DNA of 64,000 nucleotides, taken from contig JAEDHT010000003.1 of NCBI GenBank assembly GCA_016296885.1, forward strand, positions 8,927-72,926. Direction: 5' to 3'. This stretch comes from Clostridiaceae bacterium (GTDB lineage: Bacteria; Bacillota; Clostridia; Oscillospirales; Acutalibacteraceae). How positions within the stretch are numbered: the first letter of the stretch is position 1; each line of letters starts with the position of its first letter. Shown piece by piece: positions 42,916 through 51,134 of the stretch. Position numbers and translations under genes: made by a program. The notes beneath the pieces were generated by a model. That model was not told where the DNA came from, ran no database searches, and saw nothing but the letters and a program-made list of their open reading frames with translations.

Positions 42916-43858
42916 TGTTGCAAAGCTTCTGATAAATAAAGACAATATTCTGATATTAATTCATAGATTTCCTGATGGTGACGCATTGGGTTGTTCCTAT
43001 GCTCTGTGTAGCGCATTGCAAAGCATGGGCAAAAAATGCAAAATTGGCTGTGCTGATGATGTTCCTCAAAAATTTGGTTATGTTAAAAAAGTAATAGTTG
43101 AACAAGATTTTGAGCCTGAATATTTTGTAGCTGTAGATGTTGCTGCATCTCATTTACTTGGTAAATTAGAACAGGTTTATGGTGATATGGTTGACCTACG
43201 CATAGATCACCATGGCAAGAGCACTCCTTTTGCAAAGGAAAATTACGTGGAACCAAAATCCGCTTCATGTGCTGAGATTATTTATCTTTTGATTAAAGAA
43301 ATGGGTGTTAATATTACTCCGGAAATGGCTGACTGCCTGTTTACCGGTGTTTCTACTGACACCGGATGCTTTAAGTTTAGCAATGTGACCTCCAGAACAC
43401 ATAAAATTGCGGCTGAGCTAATGGAGTTAGGCTGTAACAGTGCCGAAATATGCAAGGTTATGTTTGATACAAAATCAAAATCAAGAATTGCAATAGAAAA
43501 AGCTGTTCTTGATAATCTTCGTTTTGAATTTAACGGTCTTTGTGCTATAGTGACTATAAGTCTTGATATGCTTGCAAAAACTAACGCACAAGAAGACGAT
43601 ATAGACGGAATATCATCATTACCAAGGCAAATCGAGGGCGTAGAAGCCGGTATTACACTAAGAGAAATTAAATCAGGTGAATATAAAATATCATTTAGGA
43701 CATCTGATAGATTTAATGCAGCAGCTATTGCCGAGAAATTTGGTGGAGGTGGTCATAGTGCCGCTGCCGGATGCTCTATCTCGGGCAATGAAAGCGATGT
43801 TGTGGATACACTTCTAAAAGAAGTAGAAAAATCATTAAGGAACCGTGATATGATATGA
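42899..43858 (+). CDS. nrnA: DHH-family phosphoesterase, NrnA-like (oligoribonuclease / pAp phosphatase)
   Basis: A 319-residue DHH/DHHA1 phosphoesterase. The NrnA family degrades very short RNAs and dephosphorylates 3'-phosphoadenosine-5'-phosphate. Motifs are LIHRFPDGDALGCSYAL, DVAASHLLG, the DHH signature LRIDHHGKSTPFA, and GVSTDTGCFKFSN. The C-terminal DHHA1 ends with KFGGGGHSAAAGC. ATG 42899 is chosen because AAAGGA lies 8 bases before it. It overlaps rbfA by 17 bases and truB by 4. Confidence 0.93.
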   Translation: MMKLNDVAKLLINKDNILILIHRFPDGDALGCSYALCSALQSMGKKCKIGCADDVPQKFGYVKKVIVEQDFEPEYFVAVDVAASHLLGKLEQVYGDMVDLRIDHHGKSTPFAKENYVEPKSASCAEIIYLLIKEMGVNITPEMADCLFTGVSTDTGCFKFSNVTSRTHKIAAELMELGCNSAEICKVMFDTKSKSRIAIEKAVLDNLRFEFNGLCAIVTISLDMLAKTNAQEDDIDGISSLPRQIEGVEAGITLREIKSGEYKISFRTSDRFNAAAIAEKFGGGGHSAAAGCSISGNESDVVDTLLKEVEKSLRNRDMI

Positions 43859-44757
43859 ACGGTGTAATTGTGATAGATAAACCTGAGGGTTTTACATCTT
43901 TTGATGTGGTTGCAGTTGTAAGAAAGCTTAGTGGACAGAAGAAAATTGGTCATACCGGAACGCTTGATCCTATGGCTACCGGTGTGTTGCCTTTATTGCT
44001 AGGCAATGCCGCAAAAGCACAATCTATATTGCCTGACAGCGATAAAGAATATGTCGCAAAACTAAAATTTGGGACAACAAGTGACACACTTGACATCACA
44101 GGAACTATAACTAGCAATATGGAAAGCAATGTAAAAAGAGAGGAGCTTTCAAGCGTACTCGAAAACTTTAGGGGCAAGCAGATGCAACTCCCCCCTATGT
44201 ATAGTGCTATCAGACAAAATGGTGTGCGTCTGTATGATTTGGCACGTCAAGGAATTGAGGTTGAGCGTGAAAAGCGTGAAATCACTATATATGAGCTTGA
44301 GCTTCTTAACTTTTTAGAAGAAGACCAAGAAGCTGAGATAAGAGCTTTGTGTTCTAAAGGGACATATATAAGAAGTCTGATAAGCGATATCGGCGAAGTC
44401 TTGGGTTGCGGTGCTGTTATGACTGCTTTAAGACGCACCAAAGCGTGTTCTTTTTGTATAGATGAAGCTATCTCGATAGATGAGATAAGAAAATTGAGTG
44501 CTGAGGAAATACAAAATCGTTTAGTAAATGTAGAAAATATTTTTTCGACATACCCTATTCTTGTAATTTCTGATGCGCAGACTATCAGATTCTCAAATGG
44601 AGGCTCACTTGATATCGATCGCACAAAGCTAAAAAACAAGGAAATAACCAACGATATTTATCGAGTAAAGTCAATACAAGGCGAGTTTCTCGGTCTGGGT
44701 GCTATTGATGAAGAAAACAGGGTAATAAAGATGTTTAAGCTTTTTAATCAAAAGTGA
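43855..44757 (+). CDS. truB: tRNA pseudouridine-55 synthase
   Basis: Makes pseudouridine 55 in the T-loop of tRNA. A 300-residue enzyme with the catalytic aspartate Asp38 in GHTGTLDPMATGVLPL and the N-terminal GVIVIDKPEGFTSFDVV. Later motifs are QLPPMYSAIRQNGVRLYDLAR, CSKGTYIRSLISDIGEVLGCG and the PUA domain near FSNGG. It ends the translation operon; the usual ribF and rpsO neighbours do not follow. A small hairpin with a T-rich tail (44787-44807) comes 30 bases after its stop. Confidence 0.96.
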   Translation: MNGVIVIDKPEGFTSFDVVAVVRKLSGQKKIGHTGTLDPMATGVLPLLLGNAAKAQSILPDSDKEYVAKLKFGTTSDTLDITGTITSNMESNVKREELSSVLENFRGKQMQLPPMYSAIRQNGVRLYDLARQGIEVEREKREITIYELELLNFLEEDQEAEIRALCSKGTYIRSLISDIGEVLGCGAVMTALRRTKACSFCIDEAISIDEIRKLSAEEIQNRLVNVENIFSTYPILVISDAQTIRFSNGGSLDIDRTKLKNKEITNDIYRVKSIQGEFLGLGAIDEENRVIKMFKLFNQK

Positions 44758-44830
44758 TTTGCAATATAGAATAAATACATATTTTTCTGCAAATAGTATC
44801 TTTGCAGGTTTATTTTGGAGGTGTATTTAT

Positions 44831-45814
44831 ATGATTTATGATAAACGAAAGGTTGTTATAGTGGGTGCCGGCATGGTTGGAATGAGTTATGCCTACGCCC
44901 TGCTCAATCAGGGTGTGTGCAATGAGCTTGTTCTGATTGATTTGAACAAGAAGCGTGCTGAAGGCGAGGCACAGGACCTTAACCACGGAGCAGCCTTTTC
45001 CCCATCTGGCATAAAGGTTACAGCAGGCGATTATGGCGATTGCAGTGATGCTGATATCGTTGTAATATGTGCCGGAGTGGCACAAAAGCCCGGTGAATCC
45101 AGACTTAATCTCTTACAAAGAAACACCGAAGTTTTTCGTCAGGTTGTAACATCTACTGTTAACTCCGGATTTAACGGAATATTTATAGTAGCAACTAACC
45201 CTGTGGATATTATGACCAGAGTTGCATATGATTTATCGGGTTTCCCCGCTCACAGAGTAATCGGCACTGGCACAACACTAGATACAGCAAGATTGCGATA
45301 TCTTTTGGGAAATTATTTTGATGTTGACCCAAGAAATGTGCACGCATACGTAATGGGTGAGCATGGTGACAGTGAGTTTGTGCCGTGGTCACAGGCTATG
45401 GTTGCCACAAAGCACGTTTATGATATCTTCAGAGACAATAGCGATTCTTTCAATATTTACGACATAGAGAAAATTGCTGATGAAGTGAGTAATGCAGCTT
45501 ATTCTATAATTGAAGCAAAGGGCGCCACATATTATGGCATAGGAATGGCAATTGTGAGAATCACTAAGGCAATATTTAACGATGAAAGCAGTGTGCTGAC
45601 CATAAGCACTAAGCTTAATGGTGAATATGGAATAAAGGATACTTTCCTTGGCGTGCCAACCTTTATAAACCGTGGCGGTGTGAAAAGAATCTTAAGACTG
45701 GATCTAACACCGGAAGAAAAGCAAAAGTTGATGAACAGTGCCCACACCCTAGATGAAAGCTATAATATGCTTTCTGTTGATTTAGATCGTTCTAAAAAAA
45801 TGGCATTGAAATAA
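44831..45814 (+). CDS. ldh: L-lactate dehydrogenase
   Basis: Reduces pyruvate to L-lactate with NADH, regenerating NAD+ in fermentation. The NAD loop is IVGAGMVGMSYAYAL. Gln85 in CAGVAQKPGESRLNLL marks lactate and not malate specificity (Arg in MDH). The catalytic histidine is His179 in MGEHGDSEFVPWSQ. The 327-residue size is typical. The start is ATG 44831 (MIYDKRKVV), preceded by TTTGGAGGTG; 24 codons of open frame upstream cover a hairpin and are not translated. It may be read from truB but probably has its own promoter. Confidence 0.95.
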   Translation: MIYDKRKVVIVGAGMVGMSYAYALLNQGVCNELVLIDLNKKRAEGEAQDLNHGAAFSPSGIKVTAGDYGDCSDADIVVICAGVAQKPGESRLNLLQRNTEVFRQVVTSTVNSGFNGIFIVATNPVDIMTRVAYDLSGFPAHRVIGTGTTLDTARLRYLLGNYFDVDPRNVHAYVMGEHGDSEFVPWSQAMVATKHVYDIFRDNSDSFNIYDIEKIADEVSNAAYSIIEAKGATYYGIGMAIVRITKAIFNDESSVLTISTKLNGEYGIKDTFLGVPTFINRGGVKRILRLDLTPEEKQKLMNSAHTLDESYNMLSVDLDRSKKMALK

Positions 45815-45839
45815 AAATTTATTATAGCGAATATAAATT

Positions 45840-45879
45840 GTCACCTCTCAATATATTTTATTGAGAGGTGACATTTGTG
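45840..45879 (+). terminator. ldh terminator overlapping the ribosome site of the next gene
   Basis: A 12-bp perfect stem (45840-45851 with 45861-45872) followed by ATTTGTGTTTTT. The 3' arm contains GAGAGGTG, the SD of the deacetylase gene whose GTG start is at 45877. The hairpin would both end ldh transcription and hide the SD in readthrough RNA. Confidence 0.7.
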
Positions 45880-46758
45880 TTTTTATCAGTAAAAATAAAA
45901 AGAATATATAAAATATTTGCACTCATTGTGCCTATATGCTTAATATGCTTATTGTTAGTCAAAAACCAGCCGTACATTCAGGCGGATAGTAAAAATGTTG
46001 AAGATGGCGTGCAGTTGCCAATAATAATGTATCACAGTATATTAAAAGACAGTGCAAGACATGGAGAATATGTGATATCACCTGATGAGCTAGAAAGCGA
46101 TTTGAAATATATTAAAGAAAATGGCTTCACTACTGTGACCACTGAGGAACTAATTACATATACTAATGGTGGGGCCGAACTGCCGGAGAAGCCAATCATG
46201 CTTACATTTGACGATGGGTATTACAATAATTATTTATACCTATTCCCCCTCCTAAAAAAATACAACTGCAAGGCTATCATAGGTGTAATAGGCACATATT
46301 CACAGCAATATACAGAAACACCCGATACAAATGCATATTATGCCCATTGTACTTGGGAAAATCTAAATGAGATGCTAGATAGCGGATTGGTCGAAGTGGC
46401 AAATCACAGCTATGATTTGCACAAAAACGGTGAACGACTCGGCAGTAAGCGAACAAAACAGGAAAATAACGAAAGCTATAAAAAGCTTTTAACCGAGGAT
46501 GTAATGAAATTGCAGGATATGTTTAAAACAAAACTGTCGGTGAATGCATCTACATTTGTCTATCCATTTGGAGCATATGATAAGGACCAAGATGAAATTA
46601 TAAGGTCTTTGGGATTTAAATGCACATTAACATGCACTGAAAAAATGAATTATATCAGCAGAAATCCAAACTGTCTATATGAACTGGGAAGGTATATAAG
46701 ACCCAGCGGAAAATCGCTAAAAAAAATACTTGAAACTAATCTATCAAAGGAGAATTGA
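45877..46758 (+). CDS. Polysaccharide deacetylase (NodB/CE4 family)
   Basis: A 293-residue exported deacetylase that would remove acetyl groups from peptidoglycan or another surface glycan. A single N-terminal hydrophobic helix (residues 9-24, IFALIVPICLICLLLV) anchors or secretes it. CE4 motifs are LTFDDGYYNNY (metal and base aspartates), NHSYDLHKNG (metal histidines), FVYPFGAYDKD and YIRPSGKSL. The start GTG 45877 is supported by GAGAGGTG. The downstream amidase overlaps by a few bases, so the two wall enzymes are made together. Confidence 0.88.
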   Translation: MFLSVKIKRIYKIFALIVPICLICLLLVKNQPYIQADSKNVEDGVQLPIIMYHSILKDSARHGEYVISPDELESDLKYIKENGFTTVTTEELITYTNGGAELPEKPIMLTFDDGYYNNYLYLFPLLKKYNCKAIIGVIGTYSQQYTETPDTNAYYAHCTWENLNEMLDSGLVEVANHSYDLHKNGERLGSKRTKQENNESYKKLLTEDVMKLQDMFKTKLSVNASTFVYPFGAYDKDQDEIIRSLGFKCTLTCTEKMNYISRNPNCLYELGRYIRPSGKSLKKILETNLSKEN

Positions 46759-46760
46759 TA

Positions 46761-47306
46761 ATGCCATCCGTATTTTTAAGCCCATCATTGCAAGAATTTA
46801 ATAGTTATGTAGGAGGTGGAAATGAAGAATACTATATGAATCTGGTAGCAGATGAGATGATACCATATCTCACTGCAAGCGGTATCACAGTTGTGAGAAA
46901 TGACATCGAGCGAAATCTTAGATATGCTATAGATCAATCTAATGCGGGAAACTATGGCTTGCATTTGGCGCTACATTCTAATGCTGCGCCGGAAAATTTA
47001 TCAGGCAGGCTAATGGGAACTGATGTATATTACTATACCACATCAACTAACGGAAAACGTGCAGCAGAAATCATCGCAAATAATTTCAAGGAAATCTACC
47101 CATACCCTGAAAGAGTGAGGGCTGTACCAACCACACAGTTGGTAGAGCTAAGACAGACAAGGGCACCTGCTGTGCTTATAGAGGTAGCATACCACGATAA
47201 TGAAGAAGATGCCATGTGGATAAGAAATAATATCCAGACAATAGCGAGAAATCTCTCAATATCAGTAGCTGACTATTTTGGTGTGCCTTTTGTGGATCCT
47301 AATTAA
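46761..47306 (+). CDS. N-acetylmuramoyl-L-alanine amidase-like protein
   Basis: A 181-residue protein of the Amidase_3 superfamily without a signal peptide. HLALHSNAAPENL holds the HxN zinc motif and VLIEVAYHDNEEDA the catalytic glutamate. The first motif that normally gives the metal-ligand histidine (DPGHGG) is replaced by VFLSPSLQEFNSYVGGG, so zinc binding differs or is lost. ATG 46761 lies 8 bases after AAAGGAG and 2 bases after the deacetylase stop. Whether it acts inside the cell, for example on spore or recycled muropeptides, is not clear. Confidence 0.8.
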   Translation: MPSVFLSPSLQEFNSYVGGGNEEYYMNLVADEMIPYLTASGITVVRNDIERNLRYAIDQSNAGNYGLHLALHSNAAPENLSGRLMGTDVYYYTTSTNGKRAAEIIANNFKEIYPYPERVRAVPTTQLVELRQTRAPAVLIEVAYHDNEEDAMWIRNNIQTIARNLSISVADYFGVPFVDPN

Positions 47307-47328
47307 TTAATCAAAAGGTATGTAATGC

Positions 47329-47360
47329 AAAAAATTCCACCTCAAACGGTGGAATTTTTT
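47329..47360 (+). terminator. Bidirectional terminator
   Basis: A 13-bp perfect stem (47329-47341 with 47348-47360) with A-run and T-run ends. It ends the amidase gene on the plus strand and the dockerin gene on the minus strand. Confidence 0.92.
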
Positions 47361-47367
47361 GTATTTC

Positions 47368-48408
47368 TTATTTATTCTCAATTGTGAAGTGATAGAGATC
47401 AGGTTTGTAGACTGTATCGTCCCATGTATTATCGAAGTAGTCACTTAGCTTATACTGCGTACTTGTCTTGTCAAGATGAATAATATACTTAGTATCTGAT
47501 GAGGTCATCTGGCCTTTACTATTACTAAATACAAGGTATTTGCAATCTGGGTAATTATCTATATTTAGCATATATAGATTATCACCTGAATCTACAGCTG
47601 TCATCTTTATTCCGGATTCGGGAGTTATTATGCCATTATCACTGTACAATATAATATACACATCGTCCCATCCTATATCATTGGTCACATATATTACTGT
47701 ACTGGTGTCTGTGTTGTCACTTTCGGTGGAAGTATCGCTTGCTGTGTCTGACGTAGTATCTGTGGTTGTATCAGTTGTAGCATCTGATGAGGTGTCAGTT
47801 GTTGTATCGCTTGTGGTATCTGATGCGGTGTCAGAGGATGTGTCTGTTGTCAAATCGGAATTGTTATCAGATGACAAATCGCCGTAATCAATCATATTAT
47901 CCTCTTCAGTTTCAGTGTCTGGAGATGTATCTGTAGTTGGTAGATCGGTTGTGCTTTCAGTGTCCGAGTTAGTATCGGTGGTGATATCGGAGTCAGTCAC
48001 ATCACTATCAGAATTGATGTCATCACTATCAACATCAGACGGCAATTCATTTACATAGAGAGTAGCAAATGCATCTATGAGCTTTGCAATATATTTTTGC
48101 ATCATCACTACATCTTCCATATTAACTATCTCATCAAAATTTGCATCAGCAGCCTTTTCTGCCAGTCCTTTGAGAACAGAAAGCTGGGCTATGTGTTTTT
48201 GTGTGATAACAACATCAAGCATATTAATTTCGTCATCTATGTTAGGGTCACCACGCAAAACGAGGCGATAATCATCATCGACAAAAATAATATCGTTATC
48301 ACTGATATCATCTGCCATAGCACTCACGCAGAGCGGAAGAGCGATAAGGGATAACACTAACATTATAGATAGAAAAAACTTAGAATATTTTTTTGACATA
48401 AACATCAT
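47368..48408 (-). CDS. Secreted dockerin protein with a degenerate starch-binding-like module
   Basis: A 346-residue secreted protein. Signal peptide at residues 1-31 (FFLSIMLVLSLIALPLCVSA). A dockerin follows directly (about residues 52-118), with GDPNIDDEINMLDVVITQ and ADANFDEIVNMEDVVMMQ. Then about 120 residues of Thr/Ser/Asp repeats form a linker. The last 100 residues (VIYVTNDIGWDDVYIILYSDN to YKLSDYF) resemble a CBM26-type starch-binding module, but the WPG motif of its relative at 52179-53261 reads PESG here, so an aromatic contact is lost. ATG 48399 is an equally good start. Confidence 0.78.
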   Translation of the reverse strand: MMFMSKKYSKFFLSIMLVLSLIALPLCVSAMADDISDNDIIFVDDDYRLVLRGDPNIDDEINMLDVVITQKHIAQLSVLKGLAEKAADANFDEIVNMEDVVMMQKYIAKLIDAFATLYVNELPSDVDSDDINSDSDVTDSDITTDTNSDTESTTDLPTTDTSPDTETEEDNMIDYGDLSSDNNSDLTTDTSSDTASDTTSDTTTDTSSDATTDTTTDTTSDTASDTSTESDNTDTSTVIYVTNDIGWDDVYIILYSDNGIITPESGIKMTAVDSGDNLYMLNIDNYPDCKYLVFSNSKGQMTSSDTKYIIHLDKTSTQYKLSDYFDNTWDDTVYKPDLYHFTIENK

Positions 48409-48432
48409 CTCACATTCTCAACTATTTTAATA

Positions 48433-48545
48433 ATTATAGATGAATAGAAATATAATTTCAATACTTATCACATGAAAAATACCTTTTATTCTCAAGTTTT
48501 TCTTTCATCCAAATTATTGAAAAAAGATGAGATTAATGTTAGAAT
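48433..48545. promoter_or_regulatory. Divergent promoters of two dockerin genes
   Basis: Minus strand: TTGAAA (48456-48461), 17 bases, TATAAT (48433-48438). Plus strand: TTGAAA (48517-48522), 17 bases, TAGAAT (48540-48545). The two face away from each other in a 168-base gap, so both dockerin genes could share regulators. Confidence 0.7.
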
Positions 48546-48576
48546 ATTAATATAATTTTTTACGAGGTACAAAAAA

Positions 48577-50988
48577 ATGAGAATTAAAAATTTATTTGCT
48601 GTTATAATATCACTTTCAATAATAGCTACAGCCTTCAGTACGGTTGATACATACGCACTAGAAAAAGACATATCAGAAAGAAGCTATGGTAGAATAAGCA
48701 CTAATAATAGTCTTCTTACAAAAAATATTTCATCTAATAATGATATTGTAGAGGACATACCTTCAAGCTATGATTCTCGTGAAAAAGGATATGTTACCTC
48801 TGTAAAAAATCAGGGTGACTATGGCTCATGCTGGGCACACGCTGCACTTAGCGCCTGTGAATCCAGCTTAATAAAAAACAATGGCTATAAAAAGGATGAA
48901 ATTAATTTTTCTGAGTCACACCTATGCTACTCAGCGTATAATACGTCTTATGATGCTATGGGGCTAACCAATGGCGATCAGACAAAGCTTTCACGTGAAT
49001 ATCAGCGATATGGAGCTATTGATTTTGGTGGAGATATTTATACAGCAACTATGGTGCTTGCTCGCTGGCAGGGTGCTGTAGATGAAAAAAAACATCCTGA
49101 ATTTTCTTATACTAAAGCGAACACCAAATACAACTTTGATTCTGAAAAATCAAAAGCTTATTCTCTGAACTCCGCAATCCTCACAGATGCATATTGGATA
49201 TATATTCAAGATACAGACGTGATTAAATCTATGATAATGAAGTACGGTGCCGGTGATTTTGGTTATTTCCATGATGATTATGATCGTTATTACAACGAAG
49301 AATACTCCTCTTACTGCTATATTCAGAACCACACTCCGGAAAGCCCACGCTTTCAGTATGCTAATCACGAGGTTAGTATTGTGGGTTGGGATGACAACTT
49401 CCCAAGGGAGCATTTTAACTATGCCTCTCGTCCTATAAACGATGGTGCATGGTTATGTAAAAATAGTTGGGACACCGACTGGGGCGATGATGGTTATTTT
49501 TGGATTTCATATGAAGATTCTTCTGTGTGTGAAGAATATGTCGGATTTTATGCATTAACAGATGCTTCTACATATGACCACAATTATCAATATGACGGCA
49601 CTATTAATCTATCCTCAGAGTATAAAAGTAGTACTGAAGGCGGATACATGGCTAATGTGTATACCTCTCAACAAGATGAAACATTGAAAGCTATCTCGAT
49701 GTTTTCATACAATGATAACTTAAAATATACAGTTGATATCTATAAAAATCCAACATCATCCCCTACATCCGGCAAAAAACTTGATAGCTTAACAGGTAGC
49801 CTTGAATATAGCGGATACTACACAATACCTCTAAACAAAAATATTCCTCTTAATGAAGGTGATAAGTTCTCTGTTGTCATCCATTATATTGGTGATGGAA
49901 GTGAGGAAATTCCATTACCCTATGACTCTTCCCTATCTGATGAATATACCATACACTCTAATATAGCACAAAAAGGACAGAGCTATTATAGTAATAACGG
50001 TTATAGTTGGACTGATGTTTCAGAGATAGAAGAAATTAATTTTAGAATAAAAGCTTTTACTGTGGATGGTTTGCCTGAAAATATAGATGATACAGATGAA
50101 TACATCAACTCAGACTCTGAAACTGACAGCGAAATAGTAAGTACTGACATAATCGTAACTGATAGCGACAATTCCGAATATTATATAAATGTTGAAAACA
50201 TTAGCGACGATACGCTTAGAATAGATCAGCTCACAAGTGATATTTCTGACTCTAATGTAAAGGTTATAGGACAAGTAACGTATATTTATAAAGACATCAC
50301 CGATGATGATACCTACTATGTAATTCTTCAGGATATGAAAGATACAGATGTTATTAGTACTACATTGCGATTGAATAAAGAAAAGTGCAATGAGTTATCA
50401 TGTGGTGACGTAGTTGAGGCAACAGGTTATTTTAAAACATTAAATGGTTTAAAGACTATAGATGATGTGTCTTCCTTACGGGTAGTTGGCAAATCTGTTA
50501 TTATTCCTGCCACAAAGATAACGCTTAGTGAACTATATAATAACTATGATAAATATGCATATAACCCTATTTGTTTGACTGGTGTAATTATAGAAAAGGA
50601 TTTGTCGGGTAACGTAATATTACGTGATAATGATATGGAAATATCAGTTAATGGTGCAATAGATTTTGAAGAACAAATTAAAGTGGGCTCTGTTGTATCC
50701 GTTTTATGTATTCCGGCACATAATGGTAATACAAAATACTTGATCGTATCTGATTCATATTGTTTTGACGTAATAAAAGAACCCACTAGTTTGAAATTAG
50801 GCGATGTAAACCACGATGACAATGTAAACATGGAGGATGTTGTATTTATCCAGAAGCATATAGCAAAGCTGATTCCTGATGAAGAAATAGATATGCCTGT
50901 GTCAGATGTTAACAAGGACATGAAAATAAATATGCTTGATGTTGTTCACCTACAAAAATATATTGCAAAATTAATAGACAACCTATAA
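48577..50988 (+). CDS. Secreted papain-like (C1) cysteine protease with dockerin
   Basis: An 803-residue secreted protein. Signal peptide to about residue 27. The protease domain has oxyanion Gln79 and Cys85 in KNQGDYGSCWAHAAL, His264 in NHEVSIVGWDD and Asn296 in CKNSWDTDWGDDGYF, a complete catalytic set. A lectin-like beta domain follows (330-505), as in other clostridial C1 proteases. Residues 545-735 hold two stretches that look like OB-folds (VKVIGQVTYIYKDI; ICLTGVIIEKDLSGN). The C-terminal dockerin (738-803) has GDVNHDDNVNMEDVVFIQ and SDVNKDMKINMLDVVHLQ. Probably a protease brought to the dockerin complex. Confidence 0.88.
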   Translation: MRIKNLFAVIISLSIIATAFSTVDTYALEKDISERSYGRISTNNSLLTKNISSNNDIVEDIPSSYDSREKGYVTSVKNQGDYGSCWAHAALSACESSLIKNNGYKKDEINFSESHLCYSAYNTSYDAMGLTNGDQTKLSREYQRYGAIDFGGDIYTATMVLARWQGAVDEKKHPEFSYTKANTKYNFDSEKSKAYSLNSAILTDAYWIYIQDTDVIKSMIMKYGAGDFGYFHDDYDRYYNEEYSSYCYIQNHTPESPRFQYANHEVSIVGWDDNFPREHFNYASRPINDGAWLCKNSWDTDWGDDGYFWISYEDSSVCEEYVGFYALTDASTYDHNYQYDGTINLSSEYKSSTEGGYMANVYTSQQDETLKAISMFSYNDNLKYTVDIYKNPTSSPTSGKKLDSLTGSLEYSGYYTIPLNKNIPLNEGDKFSVVIHYIGDGSEEIPLPYDSSLSDEYTIHSNIAQKGQSYYSNNGYSWTDVSEIEEINFRIKAFTVDGLPENIDDTDEYINSDSETDSEIVSTDIIVTDSDNSEYYINVENISDDTLRIDQLTSDISDSNVKVIGQVTYIYKDITDDDTYYVILQDMKDTDVISTTLRLNKEKCNELSCGDVVEATGYFKTLNGLKTIDDVSSLRVVGKSVIIPATKITLSELYNNYDKYAYNPICLTGVIIEKDLSGNVILRDNDMEISVNGAIDFEEQIKVGSVVSVLCIPAHNGNTKYLIVSDSYCFDVIKEPTSLKLGDVNHDDNVNMEDVVFIQKHIAKLIPDEEIDMPVSDVNKDMKINMLDVVHLQKYIAKLIDNL

Positions 50989-50998
50989 ATTTATGAAA

Positions 50999-51031
50999 AA
51001 TAATCACCCACAATAGCTGGGTGATTATTTA
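50999..51031 (+). terminator. Terminator of the protease gene
   Basis: A 12-bp perfect stem (50999-51010 with 51018-51029) followed by TTAATTTA. Confidence 0.88.
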
Positions 51032-51072
51032 ATTTATCCTGAACTTTTTGATAATGTTTTTTATGTATAATC

Positions 51073-51101
51073 TTGTAGTATAATAAATTATATAGTATAA
51101 T
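51073..51101 (+). promoter_or_regulatory. Promoter of the third dockerin gene in the cluster
   Basis: TTGTAG (51073-51078), 17 bases, TATAAT (51096-51101). Confidence 0.6.
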
Positions 51102-51134
51102 GAACGTAGAATATTATATATGGAGGCGATTAAC

